The translations under genes were made by a program, and so were the position numbers. This document shows, piece by piece, positions 27,133 through 35,896 of a DNA stretch of 64,000 nucleotides (position 1 is its first letter; each line of letters begins with the position of its first letter). This DNA is from Thalassotalea sp. ND16A (GTDB lineage Bacteria > Pseudomonadota > Gammaproteobacteria > Enterobacterales > Alteromonadaceae), in NCBI RefSeq assembly GCF_000764205.1, contig NZ_JQDZ01000085.1, forward strand, positions 1 through 64,000, in the 5' to 3' direction. Below the pieces are notes generated by a model. That model saw nothing but the letters and a program-made list of their open reading frames with translations, had not been told where the DNA came from and made no database searches.

Positions 27133-27957
27133 TTAACCGTATCGGCCGGTAATGTAATCTTCGGTTTTTTTCTTGGCTGGCGTGGTAAACAAGGTGTTGG
27201 TATCACTGTACTCAATCAAATCCCCCATGTACATAAACGCGGTTTGATCAGAAACCCGGGCAGCCTGCTGCATATTGTGGGTAACAATCACCACGGTGTA
27301 TTTTTCTTTTAAGTCGTTGATCAATTCTTCAATCACTAGGGTAGAAATGGGATCCAGTGCCGATGTCGGTTCATCTAATAATAGCACTTCCGGTTCAATT
27401 GCAATGGCACGGGCAATGACCAGACGTTGCTGCTGACCACCCGATAATCCTAAGGCACTATCATGAATCCTATCTTTTACTTCATCCCATAACGCCGCGG
27501 CTTTTAAGGCTCGCTCGCAAGCTTCATCTAATATTCGGCGATTTTTTTGGCCAATTAAACGCAACCCATAAACCACATTTTCATAAATCGATTTTGGAAA
27601 TGGGTTCGGACGCTGAAATACCATACCCACTTTACGTCTTAATTGGGCAACATTGATATGCTTGTTATAGATATTCTCACCGTGCAGATTGATCTCACCA
27701 TCGATATTACAGTTATCGATAAGGTCATTCATCCGGTTGATACAACGTAACAAGGTCGATTTACCACAACCACTTGGGCCGATAAACGCCGTTACCTGCC
27801 CTTTCGGGATCTTCATTGAGATATTATTCAATGCTTGTTTATTGCCGTAGTGTAAGTTTAAGTTGTTAATTTCCAGCGCCACTTGCTCATTGGTTAAATT
27901 ATTAATATCAATAATTTCTTCGCTCGGCATAAATATTTCAGGTTTTATATCAATCAT
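27133..27957 (-). CDS. pstB: Phosphate ABC transporter ATP-binding protein PstB
   Basis: This is the ATPase of the high-affinity phosphate importer. The 274-residue protein has Walker [10 protein letters not shown] (about 58-66), the Q-loop [16 protein letters not shown] characteristic of PstB, signature LSGGQQQRL, and Walker [14 protein letters not shown]. It ends with the PstB-type DYITGRYG. The first ~25 residues are a non-conserved extension before the ABC fold. It is flanked by pstA and phoU. Confidence 0.97.
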   Translation of the reverse strand: MIDIKPEIFMPSEEIIDINNLTNEQVALEINNLNLHYGNKQALNNISMKIPKGQVTAFIGPSGCGKSTLLRCINRMNDLIDNCNIDGEINLHGENIYNKHINVAQLRRKVGMVFQRPNPFPKSIYENVVYGLRLIGQKNRRILDEACERALKAAALWDEVKDRIHDSALGLSGGQQQRLVIARAIAIEPEVLLLDEPTSALDPISTLVIEELINDLKEKYTVVIVTHNMQQAARVSDQTAFMYMGDLIEYSDTNTLFTTPAKKKTEDYITGRYG

Positions 27958-28043
27958 ACTGTCAAACTCATTAAGTTTTAAATTCTATTCGTTATATCGT
28001 TATTAAGTTCGGGCAACCAGCGGTTAACCCGAGTACTTAACTA

Positions 28044-29678
28044 TTAGTGCTCTAATGAACGATATTTTTCGCGTAATCGGTTACGTATCGACACCGCGGT
28101 CATATTTAATGACACGATGATGGTTACTAGTAATAGCGCGGTGGCGTACACCAATGGTCTTGCCGCTTCTACGTTTGGACTTTGGAAACCAACATCGTAA
28201 ATGTGGAAACCCAAATGCATAAACTTGCGTTCTAAATGCAAAAACGGGAAGTTACCATCAATTGGTAATGTTGGCGCCATTTTCACCACACCAACCAGCA
28301 TTAACGGCGCTACCTCACCCGCGGCACGGGCAATGGCCAAAATAATACCGGTCATAATTGCCGGACTGGCCAAAGGAATAATGATACGCCATAGCGTTTC
28401 GGCTTTGGTTGCCCCTAGCGCTAATGAGCCGTGACGCATGCTTGCCGGAATCCGTGATAAGCCTTCTTCGGTAGAAACGATGACTACCGGCAAGGTAAGT
28501 ATGGCCAAGGTAAGCGCAGACCAAAGCACACCAGGCGAGCCGAACGTTGGATTCGGCAATGATTCCGGGTAGAAGATTTGATCGAGTGAACCACCCACCA
28601 TGTAAACAAAGAACCCCAAGCCAAATACCCCGTAAACAATCGATGGCACACCGGCTAAGTTAATCACCGCGATGCGCAACAGCTTGGTAAAGCCGTTATT
28701 GCCGGCATATTCATGCAAGTATACCGCGGCAACCACGCCTAAAGGTGCAACAATAACTGTCATCAACAATACCATTAATACGGTACCGAAAATTGCCGGA
28801 AACACGCCGCCTTCAGTATTGGCTTCGCGTGGGTCCTGGTAGATAAAACTGCCAATTTGGCTGAAAAACATGCCGGTTTTTTCAATCACAGTGAGTTGAT
28901 TGTTAAAATGAATGTTGATCACTTGCTCAAGATTAATATCAACCAGCTCTCCGCCCATCGCTTTGACGGTAATTTTATCGCGGCTGACCTGCTGGCGTAA
29001 GTCGTTTAAGCGCTGCTCAAGCAGTAAATACTTCGCGTTCAACGCTGTTACTTCACTCGCGAAATCGGCTTTTAACGCGGCTGTTAAGTTGCCATCCAGT
29101 TCCGCTTTACGCTGAGCCAGGCGAATGCGCTCGAGCTCATAGTTAATCGCCCCAATATCGGTTTTTTGCAAGTCGATAATGTCATCTTGTAAATCGTTTA
29201 CCCTATCAATAAATGTATCCAACTGCTCGACAGTTACCGCTTTGCCATCCATATAAACGTCTTCAATGAAGCCGTAAAAATTACCATTGGTACGACGTTC
29301 GATAACCGCAACCTTACTTGGCGTTGAGCGATTAACAATTAACGGTGCAACAATCCAGCGAAAATCGAGACTTACCAACTCACGGTTACCGGTTTTAATT
29401 AAGTAACGTTCAACGGTTTCAGCACCTTTAGTATCAATACCGGTATGTGACAACTGCGCAGCCGGAATGGTTTCAACATCGTAAATTTCCCCAATAACCG
29501 TTGATTTGATGCCGTTAGGGTCAACCAACTCAAACTGATGAATTTGCGCCGGCCAAAAAAATGACAAACCACGGGATGCGATTAACCATAATAGCCCCAC
29601 CACCGAAATTAAACTGATAGATACCCCGGCAGCACTTAGCCATACCCACGGAGATCCTGATTTAAACCAATTATTCAT
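28044..29678 (-). CDS. pstA: Phosphate ABC transporter permease PstA (long form)
   Basis: The 544-residue protein is nearly twice the size of E. coli PstA. One N-terminal membrane helix (about 10-35) is followed by about 230 periplasmic residues with a coiled-coil section (residues ~140-230), then the permease domain of about six helices with the EAA-like loop LALGATKAETLWRIIIPLAS. This long form occurs in several marine gammaproteobacteria. I start at 29678 (MNNWFKSG), where AGGA lies upstream; an upstream extension would overlap pstC. Confidence 0.93.
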   Translation of the reverse strand: MNNWFKSGSPWVWLSAAGVSISLISVVGLLWLIASRGLSFFWPAQIHQFELVDPNGIKSTVIGEIYDVETIPAAQLSHTGIDTKGAETVERYLIKTGNRELVSLDFRWIVAPLIVNRSTPSKVAVIERRTNGNFYGFIEDVYMDGKAVTVEQLDTFIDRVNDLQDDIIDLQKTDIGAINYELERIRLAQRKAELDGNLTAALKADFASEVTALNAKYLLLEQRLNDLRQQVSRDKITVKAMGGELVDINLEQVINIHFNNQLTVIEKTGMFFSQIGSFIYQDPREANTEGGVFPAIFGTVLMVLLMTVIVAPLGVVAAVYLHEYAGNNGFTKLLRIAVINLAGVPSIVYGVFGLGFFVYMVGGSLDQIFYPESLPNPTFGSPGVLWSALTLAILTLPVVIVSTEEGLSRIPASMRHGSLALGATKAETLWRIIIPLASPAIMTGIILAIARAAGEVAPLMLVGVVKMAPTLPIDGNFPFLHLERKFMHLGFHIYDVGFQSPNVEAARPLVYATALLLVTIIVSLNMTAVSIRNRLREKYRSLEH

Positions 29679-29691
29679 TGTGCTAATTTTC

Positions 29692-31920
29692 CTACAGCGA
29701 ACTATATTTTTCACGTAAACGCTGACGTATAAACTCAGCTAACGTGTTAAAAATAAAGGTAAATACAAACAACACAAAGGCTGCTAAGAATAAAATTCGG
29801 TAATGCGAGCTGCCCACTTCGGACTCTGGCATCTCCACCGCAATATTGGCCGACAAGGTACGCATACCCTGGAAGATACTCCAGTCCATTACCGGGGTGT
29901 TACCGGTGGCCATTAATACGATCATGGTTTCACCAACGGCACGACCTAAGCCCATCATCACGGCTGAGAATATGCCGGGGCTGGCGGTTAAAATCACCAC
30001 TTTGATCAGCGTTTGCCAAGGAGTAGCGCCCAAGGCTAATGAACCACTGGTTAATTGTTTCGGCACACTGAATATGGCATCTTCCGCCATCGAGAAAATG
30101 GTCGGGATAACGGCAAAGCCCATGGCAATACCTACCACTAAGGCATTACGCTGGTCAAAATTGATGCCTAAGTCATTGGTAATAAACTGGCGCATGTCAC
30201 CACCAAAAAAGCTGTCTTCGAGTAATGGCGATAATTCAAACGATAAGTAGCCGGCCAGCAATAAAAACGGGATTAAAATGATCGGTGCAAACGCTTCTGG
30301 TACCAGTAACTTGATGTTTTTTGGCGTCTTGTGCCAACCATAAGCGGTAACGAATGTAGCAAGCGGTAGCAATATCAACAGCAGGAATACTGCCGGTAGA
30401 TACTCTTCAATTAATGGTGCTAACCACAAACCCGCCAGAAAACCGAGAATAACGGTTGGCAAAGCTTCCATTAACTCAATGGTCGGCTTCACTGTTTTAC
30501 GCAGCGCAGGTGGCATAAAGTAGGCGGTATAAACCGCGGCGGCAAGGGCAATTGGCACGGCAAACAGCATGGCATATAGTGCCGCTTTCATCGTACCGAA
30601 GGAGATTGGCATTAAAGAGAATTTCGATTCAAAATCATCCGAGCCAGAGGTTGACTGCCAGATGTATGCCGGCTCAGGATAACCTTCGTACCAGACTTCC
30701 TGCCAAAGAGCAGACCAGGTGACTTCCGGATGCTCATTGTGAATGGTGACTAATTCAATATTTTTGTTATCACCAATCACCACGGCATTGGCACGAGGAG
30801 CGATGGCGAATAATTGTTGATCATTGGTTAATAGTTTACCTTGCCAAAGCATGGCTTCACTGGTGGTATAAAAAATACCAACCTCACCATTAGGGCTCAC
30901 CGTATAAAAGCTTTTGCGATATTGCTCAGGGTAAATCTGACTAACGGCCAGATTATCACTCACCTTAAATTTACGGATCTGCTGAAATTCACGAGAGTTT
31001 GCTTTAGCAACTTCAAAGTACTGCAGCACTTCACCGGCACTGGTACCAAATAAAATCGAACTGCTACCTGATAACAACGTCATCGCGGTTATGCTATCGG
31101 TACTGTTGGCAAGTGGTTGAAATTCGGCTTTTACCGGCACATCCCAGTCATCTTCGAGATCATAAATGCTTACTTCGTCTGCAACCACGGCAACCGCCAT
31201 GGTTAAATCCGGGGTAACCGCTAAATGGTCGATGTTATCAATATCATCTTTGATCAATTGATACTCGGCTGAAAACTCAGAGTCATAATTAAAATCGTCT
31301 TCGGCAATTAATGAGGTTTTAAGCAAACGTTTATCGTCGGTTAAGGCGACAAACATCGCTTTCTCTTCGGTCATCGCAAAAGCAAGCTTGCTAATAACCG
31401 CTTGCTCCTCATCGATAACCAAAGCATCTTCACCTAACGGAAAATATACACCGGGATGCAGTATGCGCAAATCGGCAATGAATTCCGCTTTAAAACTCGG
31501 TTGCACTAAATACACGCTACCGGTTGTAGAGACTAGTACATATTGATTGACGTTAGTCGCATAAACGCTTTGCAGCATTTCATCATCAGCGATTAACCGT
31601 TTAGATAATAATAATTCACCCGCTTGGCGCTCGTCGGTTGGCTCAATTTGATAAAAATTGATCACACCATGATTATCGATAGTAAACGAGATTTCACGAA
31701 GTTCATCTACCCCTACCGCTAAGTTGTTCGCAGTTTGAATGGAAAGCTTAGCCGATGGCTCAACACTGGCAGAATCAAATACCGGCTTAACTACCCACAC
31801 CAGGTAAGCAAATATCAATACCAGGGTAAATAACACACTGACACCACCGGCAGATATCAGCCATTTCGCCAGCGTATTTTTTATATCCCGAGGATCAAAA
31901 GTTTTTGCAGAAAATGTCAC
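29692..31920 (-). CDS. pstC: Phosphate ABC transporter permease PstC (long form)
   Basis: The 742-residue protein is the first gene of the operon. A membrane helix at about 17-45 is followed by a large periplasmic insertion of about 390 residues that looks like a WD/beta-propeller-type domain (many short strands). The permease domain follows (about 440-742) with the loop LALGATPWQTLIKVVILTAS. The start is GTG with AAGG seven bases upstream. The function of the periplasmic domain is not known to me. No pstS precedes it, so the phosphate-binding protein must be elsewhere. Confidence 0.93.
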   Translation of the reverse strand: MTFSAKTFDPRDIKNTLAKWLISAGGVSVLFTLVLIFAYLVWVVKPVFDSASVEPSAKLSIQTANNLAVGVDELREISFTIDNHGVINFYQIEPTDERQAGELLLSKRLIADDEMLQSVYATNVNQYVLVSTTGSVYLVQPSFKAEFIADLRILHPGVYFPLGEDALVIDEEQAVISKLAFAMTEEKAMFVALTDDKRLLKTSLIAEDDFNYDSEFSAEYQLIKDDIDNIDHLAVTPDLTMAVAVVADEVSIYDLEDDWDVPVKAEFQPLANSTDSITAMTLLSGSSSILFGTSAGEVLQYFEVAKANSREFQQIRKFKVSDNLAVSQIYPEQYRKSFYTVSPNGEVGIFYTTSEAMLWQGKLLTNDQQLFAIAPRANAVVIGDNKNIELVTIHNEHPEVTWSALWQEVWYEGYPEPAYIWQSTSGSDDFESKFSLMPISFGTMKAALYAMLFAVPIALAAAVYTAYFMPPALRKTVKPTIELMEALPTVILGFLAGLWLAPLIEEYLPAVFLLLILLPLATFVTAYGWHKTPKNIKLLVPEAFAPIILIPFLLLAGYLSFELSPLLEDSFFGGDMRQFITNDLGINFDQRNALVVGIAMGFAVIPTIFSMAEDAIFSVPKQLTSGSLALGATPWQTLIKVVILTASPGIFSAVMMGLGRAVGETMIVLMATGNTPVMDWSIFQGMRTLSANIAVEMPESEVGSSHYRILFLAAFVLFVFTFIFNTLAEFIRQRLREKYSSL

Positions 31921-31962
31921 TTTACAACCTTTTAATAACGACTATTAATTTTGATTGTGGCA

Positions 31963-31996
31963 ATTATAAGACAGTTATATGACAGTTTTGTGACAG
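31963..31996 (-). promoter_or_regulatory. Pho box and -10 of the pst operon
   Basis: On the minus strand three direct repeats with exact 11-base period, CTGTCAC (31990-31996), CTGTCAT (31979-31985) and CTGTCTT (31968-31974), match the PhoB half-site CTGTCAT. A perfect TATAAT (31963-31968) begins 10 bases after the second half-site, the spacing of PhoB-activated promoters. This is strong evidence for PhoB control of pstCAB-phoU. Confidence 0.88.
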
Positions 31997-32289
31997 CGGA
32001 ATAATTAGTTCAAAATGATTTAAATCCCTCCCAAAAATACCGATTATTAAGGTTAAACAGTTGCTGTGCATGGCGCGGTAAGCTACTTGCTAATTTAAAC
32101 CAAATAAGGTTCAATAGCCGCCCTTTATATTAACAATATATTAATCGATAAAACATATCGTTGTAACGGTGTTAACGGCCTTGGATGGCTGTTGATTACA
32201 TACTTACCGCATCAAAATAAGGAATATATCTGCTGTAGTTTCAAAGCTCTAAATTGACCAATAAATTGTCGGATTTGGTATAACATCAA

Positions 32290-32328
32290 TTGCTACATTT
32301 TGTTACAGGTGATGGATCTTGTTACGTC
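32290..32328 (+). promoter_or_regulatory. 39-bp operator of the MipA-DUF3019 module
   Basis: Four ~10-base blocks occur here: TTGCTACATT, TTGTTACAGG, TGATGGATC, TTGTTACGTC. The same arrangement with five substitutions lies at 35802-35840, and the distance to the following start codon is nearly the same (57 and 56 bases). Direct repeats with about one helical-turn period are typical OmpR-family sites, so the regulator at 33746 is the likely ligand. A CATAAT at 32348 could be the -10. The remaining spacer 31997-32289 shows nothing recognisable. Confidence 0.7.
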
Positions 32329-32385
32329 AATACCCTTCGTATGCCGACATAATGAAGTGGATTTCAACAGAGCAGATAAAAACCG

Positions 32386-33270
32386 ATGAATAATAAAAAC
32401 TTACACAAATCACGTATCCCACACTTATCCCTGGCAGCCATGATTTTTGCTGGCGCGAGCGTTTCTGGTGGCAGTTTTGCCAGCGATATTAGCCATAATG
32501 TCAGGAGTGGTACCCAACAAGCAGGAAGCTCCGAAGACTACCTCGAAATAGGGCTTATGCACTTAATGCGCGATGAGCCGACTTTTCTCGGTAAAGGTGG
32601 CAGTTATACCAACACTAGCCTGATTGTTAATGGTAGTTATAACTGGAATAATTTATTTATTGAATCCTATAGTGAAAGTGGTCATGGGCTGGTCGTTGGC
32701 TATAACGCCTTTGATAATGAGCGGTGGTCACTCGATTTTATGGTAACCACAGACTGGGGCGAAGTTAGCTTCGAACATGACGGTCGATATTTTTTTGATG
32801 AAGATAAGTTAATGGCAGGCGGCCGCTTGTCCGGCTATATCGGTGATTATATTGTGCAGTTTGCACTTAACCAGGATGCGACCGGCGATCACAACGGCAC
32901 TACGGCTTCGGCATTGATCGGACGAAGCTGGCAATACAGAAACTGGAATTTTCATGGCATCGTCGGTGCCGAATATGTCTCCGCTAAGCTAAACGACTAT
33001 TATGTCGGAGTATCGGCAGAGGATGCGGCAGCGCTAAACGACTATTATGCCAGAGTATCGGCAGAGACTCGCATCGATGCTTATGAAGCGGATGCCAGCG
33101 TGGGCTTTAGTAGCGAATTTGGCGTGACTTACCCTATTTCAGAAGACTGGGTTTTTCGGGCGACAGCCCGGGCCGTCACTGTACCCGATGAAATTTCCGA
33201 CAGCCCTTATTATGGCTACAAAAAGTCGGTGTTAACCTCATTGCGCACTAGCATTAGCTACGTATTTTAG
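32386..33270 (+). CDS. MipA/OmpV family outer membrane protein
   Basis: The 294-residue protein has a signal peptide (LSLAAMIFAGASVSGGSFAS, cleavage near residue 33) and a beta-barrel body of alternating strands ending in the outer-membrane signature Tyr-Val-Phe (SISYVF). The pattern GLVVGYNAFDNERWSLDFMV and the overall layout fit MipA/OmpV proteins. Residues about 202-231 hold a 15-residue tandem duplication (LNDYYVGVSAE / LNDYYARVSAE), probably an extracellular loop. First gene of a four-gene unit with DUF3019, response regulator and kinase; family members have been tied to peptidoglycan machinery and to cationic-peptide response. Confidence 0.8.
   Translation: MNNKNLHKSRIPHLSLAAMIFAGASVSGGSFASDISHNVRSGTQQAGSSEDYLEIGLMHLMRDEPTFLGKGGSYTNTSLIVNGSYNWNNLFIESYSESGHGLVVGYNAFDNERWSLDFMVTTDWGEVSFEHDGRYFFDEDKLMAGGRLSGYIGDYIVQFALNQDATGDHNGTTASALIGRSWQYRNWNFHGIVGAEYVSAKLNDYYVGVSAEDAAALNDYYARVSAETRIDAYEADASVGFSSEFGVTYPISEDWVFRATARAVTVPDEISDSPYYGYKKSVLTSLRTSISYVF
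32988..33077 (+). repeat. 45-bp in-frame tandem duplication within the MipA-like gene
   Basis: GCTAAACGACTATTATG starts at 32988 and again at 33033. The two 45-bp units agree over about the first 34 bases with two or three differences, giving a 15-residue repeat. Confidence 0.85.
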
Positions 33271-33284
33271 GTGGAATTATTAAG

Positions 33285-33749
33285 ATGCCTAATTTAAAAA
33301 CAACAATAACAACCAATAAAATGTCTAACCAGATCATACTTATTTGCCTGTGCATTGCCGGCTGGTTTATCTCTGGCTCGGCGAATGCTGGGGCAACACA
33401 AAGTAATACCGCGCCAAGTAATACCAGCCAATTAGCACAACTGGAAGTCACCCCTAAGCCTTGTGTCGCCTTACGTAAAGGGCAAAAATGCTATCTTGAG
33501 GTGACCTTTAGCTGGTCGCATGCGCAGGTTGGCGATTATTGTCTGGTAAATATCACCACAAACACAATAATGAAGTGCTGGCAAAAACAGGCGAAAGGTG
33601 AGCTTAACATCGATTTTCAATCGACGTTAAGCAATGACTTTGCTGTACGTAAAAAGGACTCAGCAATAAATTTAGCCCGCACCCGAATACCGGTGGCCTG
33701 GGTGTACAAATCGTCTAAACGGGCAAAATCAACCTGGAGACTCTTTTGA
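33285..33749 (+). CDS. DUF3019 family secreted protein
   Basis: The 154-residue protein has a signal peptide (IILICLCIAGWFISGSANA, ending near residue 35) and a ~100-residue domain with the DUF3019 pattern: a Cys in KPCVALRKGQ, a Cys in KCYLEVTFSW, then GDYCLV, MKCWQ, and a C-terminal VAWVYKSSKRAKSTWRLF. The four domain cysteines could form two disulfides. The function is unknown. Its stop overlaps the TTG start of the response regulator. A paralogue at 63568 is also directly upstream of a response regulator, so the protein is probably a periplasmic accessory of the sensor kinase. Confidence 0.85.
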   Translation: MPNLKTTITTNKMSNQIILICLCIAGWFISGSANAGATQSNTAPSNTSQLAQLEVTPKPCVALRKGQKCYLEVTFSWSHAQVGDYCLVNITTNTIMKCWQKQAKGELNIDFQSTLSNDFAVRKKDSAINLARTRIPVAWVYKSSKRAKSTWRLF

Positions 33750-34495
33750 CGGAAACCACTTTGTCCGAAACCACTTTGTCCGAAACCATAGCTGGCAAGC
33801 ATATTATGTTAGTAGAAGACGATATGTCGCTGGCCGAATGGTTTAGCGATTATCTTGCGGAACAGGGGTACCTGGTGACGCTGGCTAACCGCGGAGATGT
33901 TGCCATTGAGCTGATTGGATCAGACCGGCCTGATCTGGTGATATTAGACATCATGTTACCGGTAAAAGATGGCTTTGAAGTATGCCAGGCCATTCGCCCG
34001 TTTTATCATGGGCCCATTTTAATGATGACGGCACGAGATCATGAAACAGACGAGGTGTTGGGCTTAGAGTTAGGCGCCGATGATTATGTGGTTAAGCCGG
34101 TCAAACCCAGGGTATTATTGTCACGTATTAAAGCGCTTTTTCGTCGAGTGTCTTCGCCGGAAGATGCGCCTGAAACCAATAAAAATAAACTAAGCTTTGG
34201 TAAGCTCTGCATCGATGCCAATTCCCGAACGACCACCCTGGCGGGCGCTAAAGTGGCGATCTCTTCGAACGAGTTTGATGTATTGTGGCAACTCGCCCAG
34301 GCGGCAGATACCCTGGTTAGCCGCAAAGAGCTGGTGATCCAGCGCCGAGGCATTGATTACGATGGCTTTGATCGGTCAATCGATATTCTTATTTCAAGAA
34401 TTCGGAAAAAACTTGGCGATGATGCCAGCAACCCGTATCGGATTAAAACCGTGTGGGGTAAAGGCTATTTATTTGTTAAAGACGCCTGGGAGTAA
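33746..34495 (+). CDS. OmpR-family response regulator
   Basis: The 249-residue protein has a receiver domain (about 19-135, phospho-acceptor Asp68 in LVILDIMLPV, Lys in DDYVVKPVKP) and a winged-helix DNA-binding domain (about 150-247, ending IRKKLGDD..RIKTVWGKGYLF). The start is a TTG with GGAG seven bases upstream, coupled to the DUF3019 stop. The first codons are a 15-bp tandem repeat (33752-33781) giving ETTLSETTLSET, an unusual, probably unstructured tail. It is probably the protein that binds the 39-bp operators at 32290 and 35802. Confidence 0.93.
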   Translation: MTETTLSETTLSETIAGKHIMLVEDDMSLAEWFSDYLAEQGYLVTLANRGDVAIELIGSDRPDLVILDIMLPVKDGFEVCQAIRPFYHGPILMMTARDHETDEVLGLELGADDYVVKPVKPRVLLSRIKALFRRVSSPEDAPETNKNKLSFGKLCIDANSRTTTLAGAKVAISSNEFDVLWQLAQAADTLVSRKELVIQRRGIDYDGFDRSIDILISRIRKKLGDDASNPYRIKTVWGKGYLFVKDAWE

Positions 34496-34498
34496 CCG

Positions 34499-35773
34499 AT
34501 GCCGAAACTAACCTTGTCGCTGTTATTGGTGATAGTAGTTGCCGTTGTAGGAATTGGTGCGGTACTCGATAACTTATTTAACCAATATCAGGCGCAGCCA
34601 ATCACGGAATCCGATGAATTATCTCCGTATCGTCAATTGGGTAAGTCGCTGGCTTCCACCTTAGATGCACAACAAAACCCGCAACAATGGCTTACAGGTT
34701 GGCCGCAACTGCATGAACTTTCGGTTACTTTAACTCAATTAGATAATTTGCTGTTACCGCAGTCGTTACAACAATCGTTTTATGCCAAAGAGCCATTGAT
34801 ATTAGAAACCGACGACAACATATCGATGCATTTTATTTTGCCAGCACAGCAAAAAGTCCTGACTTTTATCATCCCGCCTGTGGTTAATAAAAATAGCAAT
34901 AGCTCGTTACAATTGCTGTTAACCAGCGTTTTTTATCTTGGCATTTTACTGGTGGTACTGATTTGGCTTTATCCTTTGATAAAACAACTGAGACAATTGC
35001 GGCGCACCACAAAAGCCTTTGGCGAGGGCCAGCTACAACAGCGAATTAACCGCAGTTCAACCTCTTACATTGCCGATATTGAAAATGAATTTAACCGCAT
35101 GGCGCAGCGGATAGAAACGCTAGTCAGTGATAATAAGCTGCTTAGTGATGCCGTTTCTCATGATTTACGCACTCCTTTGGCCAGATTACGCTTTGGCATT
35201 GAGGTGTTGCAGGAAACGGAAGATCCGCAAAAAAGGGAGAAGTATCAACGCCATCTGTGTCGTGATATTGATGAAATGGAACGACTTGTTAAGGTATTGC
35301 TGAATTATGCACGGCTAGAGCAATCGATGATTGCGGTCGAACAGCAAAATATCGACCTTAATGCGCTGGTCAGTCAGTGCGTTGAAGCGGTAACTGACGA
35401 CGACAAGGTCATTCACTGGCACGCGGATGGCGTTGCGCTGATCAACGGCGATGCAAATTACCTGAGCATGTTAATTAATAATCTGCTCAACAATGCCCAA
35501 CAATATGCCCGTAGTGAGATCCAACTAAGAGTTGAACAGACCAGTTCAAGGGTAAAATTTATCATTAGCGACGATGGTCCCGGCATAGCAATAGAAAAAC
35601 GCAGTGAATTGTTAAAACCATTTATGCGCGGTGAGCAGACCGATGAAAAGCCGGGTTACGGCATGGGTCTGGCCATTGTCGCAAGAGTCGCGCAATTACT
35701 CGATGCCACCTTAGATATTACCGACTCGGTTGAAATCGGCGGTGCCGAATTCTGTTTGACCTTTAACCGCTAA
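34499..35773 (+). CDS. Sensor histidine kinase of the MipA-DUF3019 module
   Basis: The 424-residue protein has two membrane helices (about 5-25 and 138-160) bounding a ~110-residue periplasmic sensor, a HAMP domain, a HisKA domain with His221 in SHDLRTPLAR, and an HATPase domain (NNLLNNAQQYA, DDGPGI, GYGMGLAI). GGGAG lies six bases before the ATG, three bases after the regulator stop. It is closely similar to the kinase at 61483. The signal is unknown; adjacent genes suggest an envelope or peptidoglycan cue. Confidence 0.93.
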   Translation: MPKLTLSLLLVIVVAVVGIGAVLDNLFNQYQAQPITESDELSPYRQLGKSLASTLDAQQNPQQWLTGWPQLHELSVTLTQLDNLLLPQSLQQSFYAKEPLILETDDNISMHFILPAQQKVLTFIIPPVVNKNSNSSLQLLLTSVFYLGILLVVLIWLYPLIKQLRQLRRTTKAFGEGQLQQRINRSSTSYIADIENEFNRMAQRIETLVSDNKLLSDAVSHDLRTPLARLRFGIEVLQETEDPQKREKYQRHLCRDIDEMERLVKVLLNYARLEQSMIAVEQQNIDLNALVSQCVEAVTDDDKVIHWHADGVALINGDANYLSMLINNLLNNAQQYARSEIQLRVEQTSSRVKFIISDDGPGIAIEKRSELLKPFMRGEQTDEKPGYGMGLAIVARVAQLLDATLDITDSVEIGGAEFCLTFNR

Positions 35774-35801
35774 CTCATCCTGTGAGTAAGTGTGTCAGCA
35801 G

Positions 35802-35840
35802 TTGATACACTTTGTTACAGCTGATAGATCTTGATACGTC
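35802..35840 (+). promoter_or_regulatory. Second copy of the 39-bp operator, in front of the serine hydrolase
   Basis: Blocks TTGATACACT, TTGTTACAGC, TGATAGATC and TTGATACGTC reproduce the operator at 32290-32328 with identical internal spacing. It ends 56 bases before the hydrolase start. This makes the hydrolase a predicted target of the neighbouring regulator although it follows the kinase as a separate transcription unit. Confidence 0.7.
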
Positions 35841-35896
35841 TTGCAACGACATTATTGCTTATAGTTTATTTCTAATAACAAACTGAAGGAATAAAC

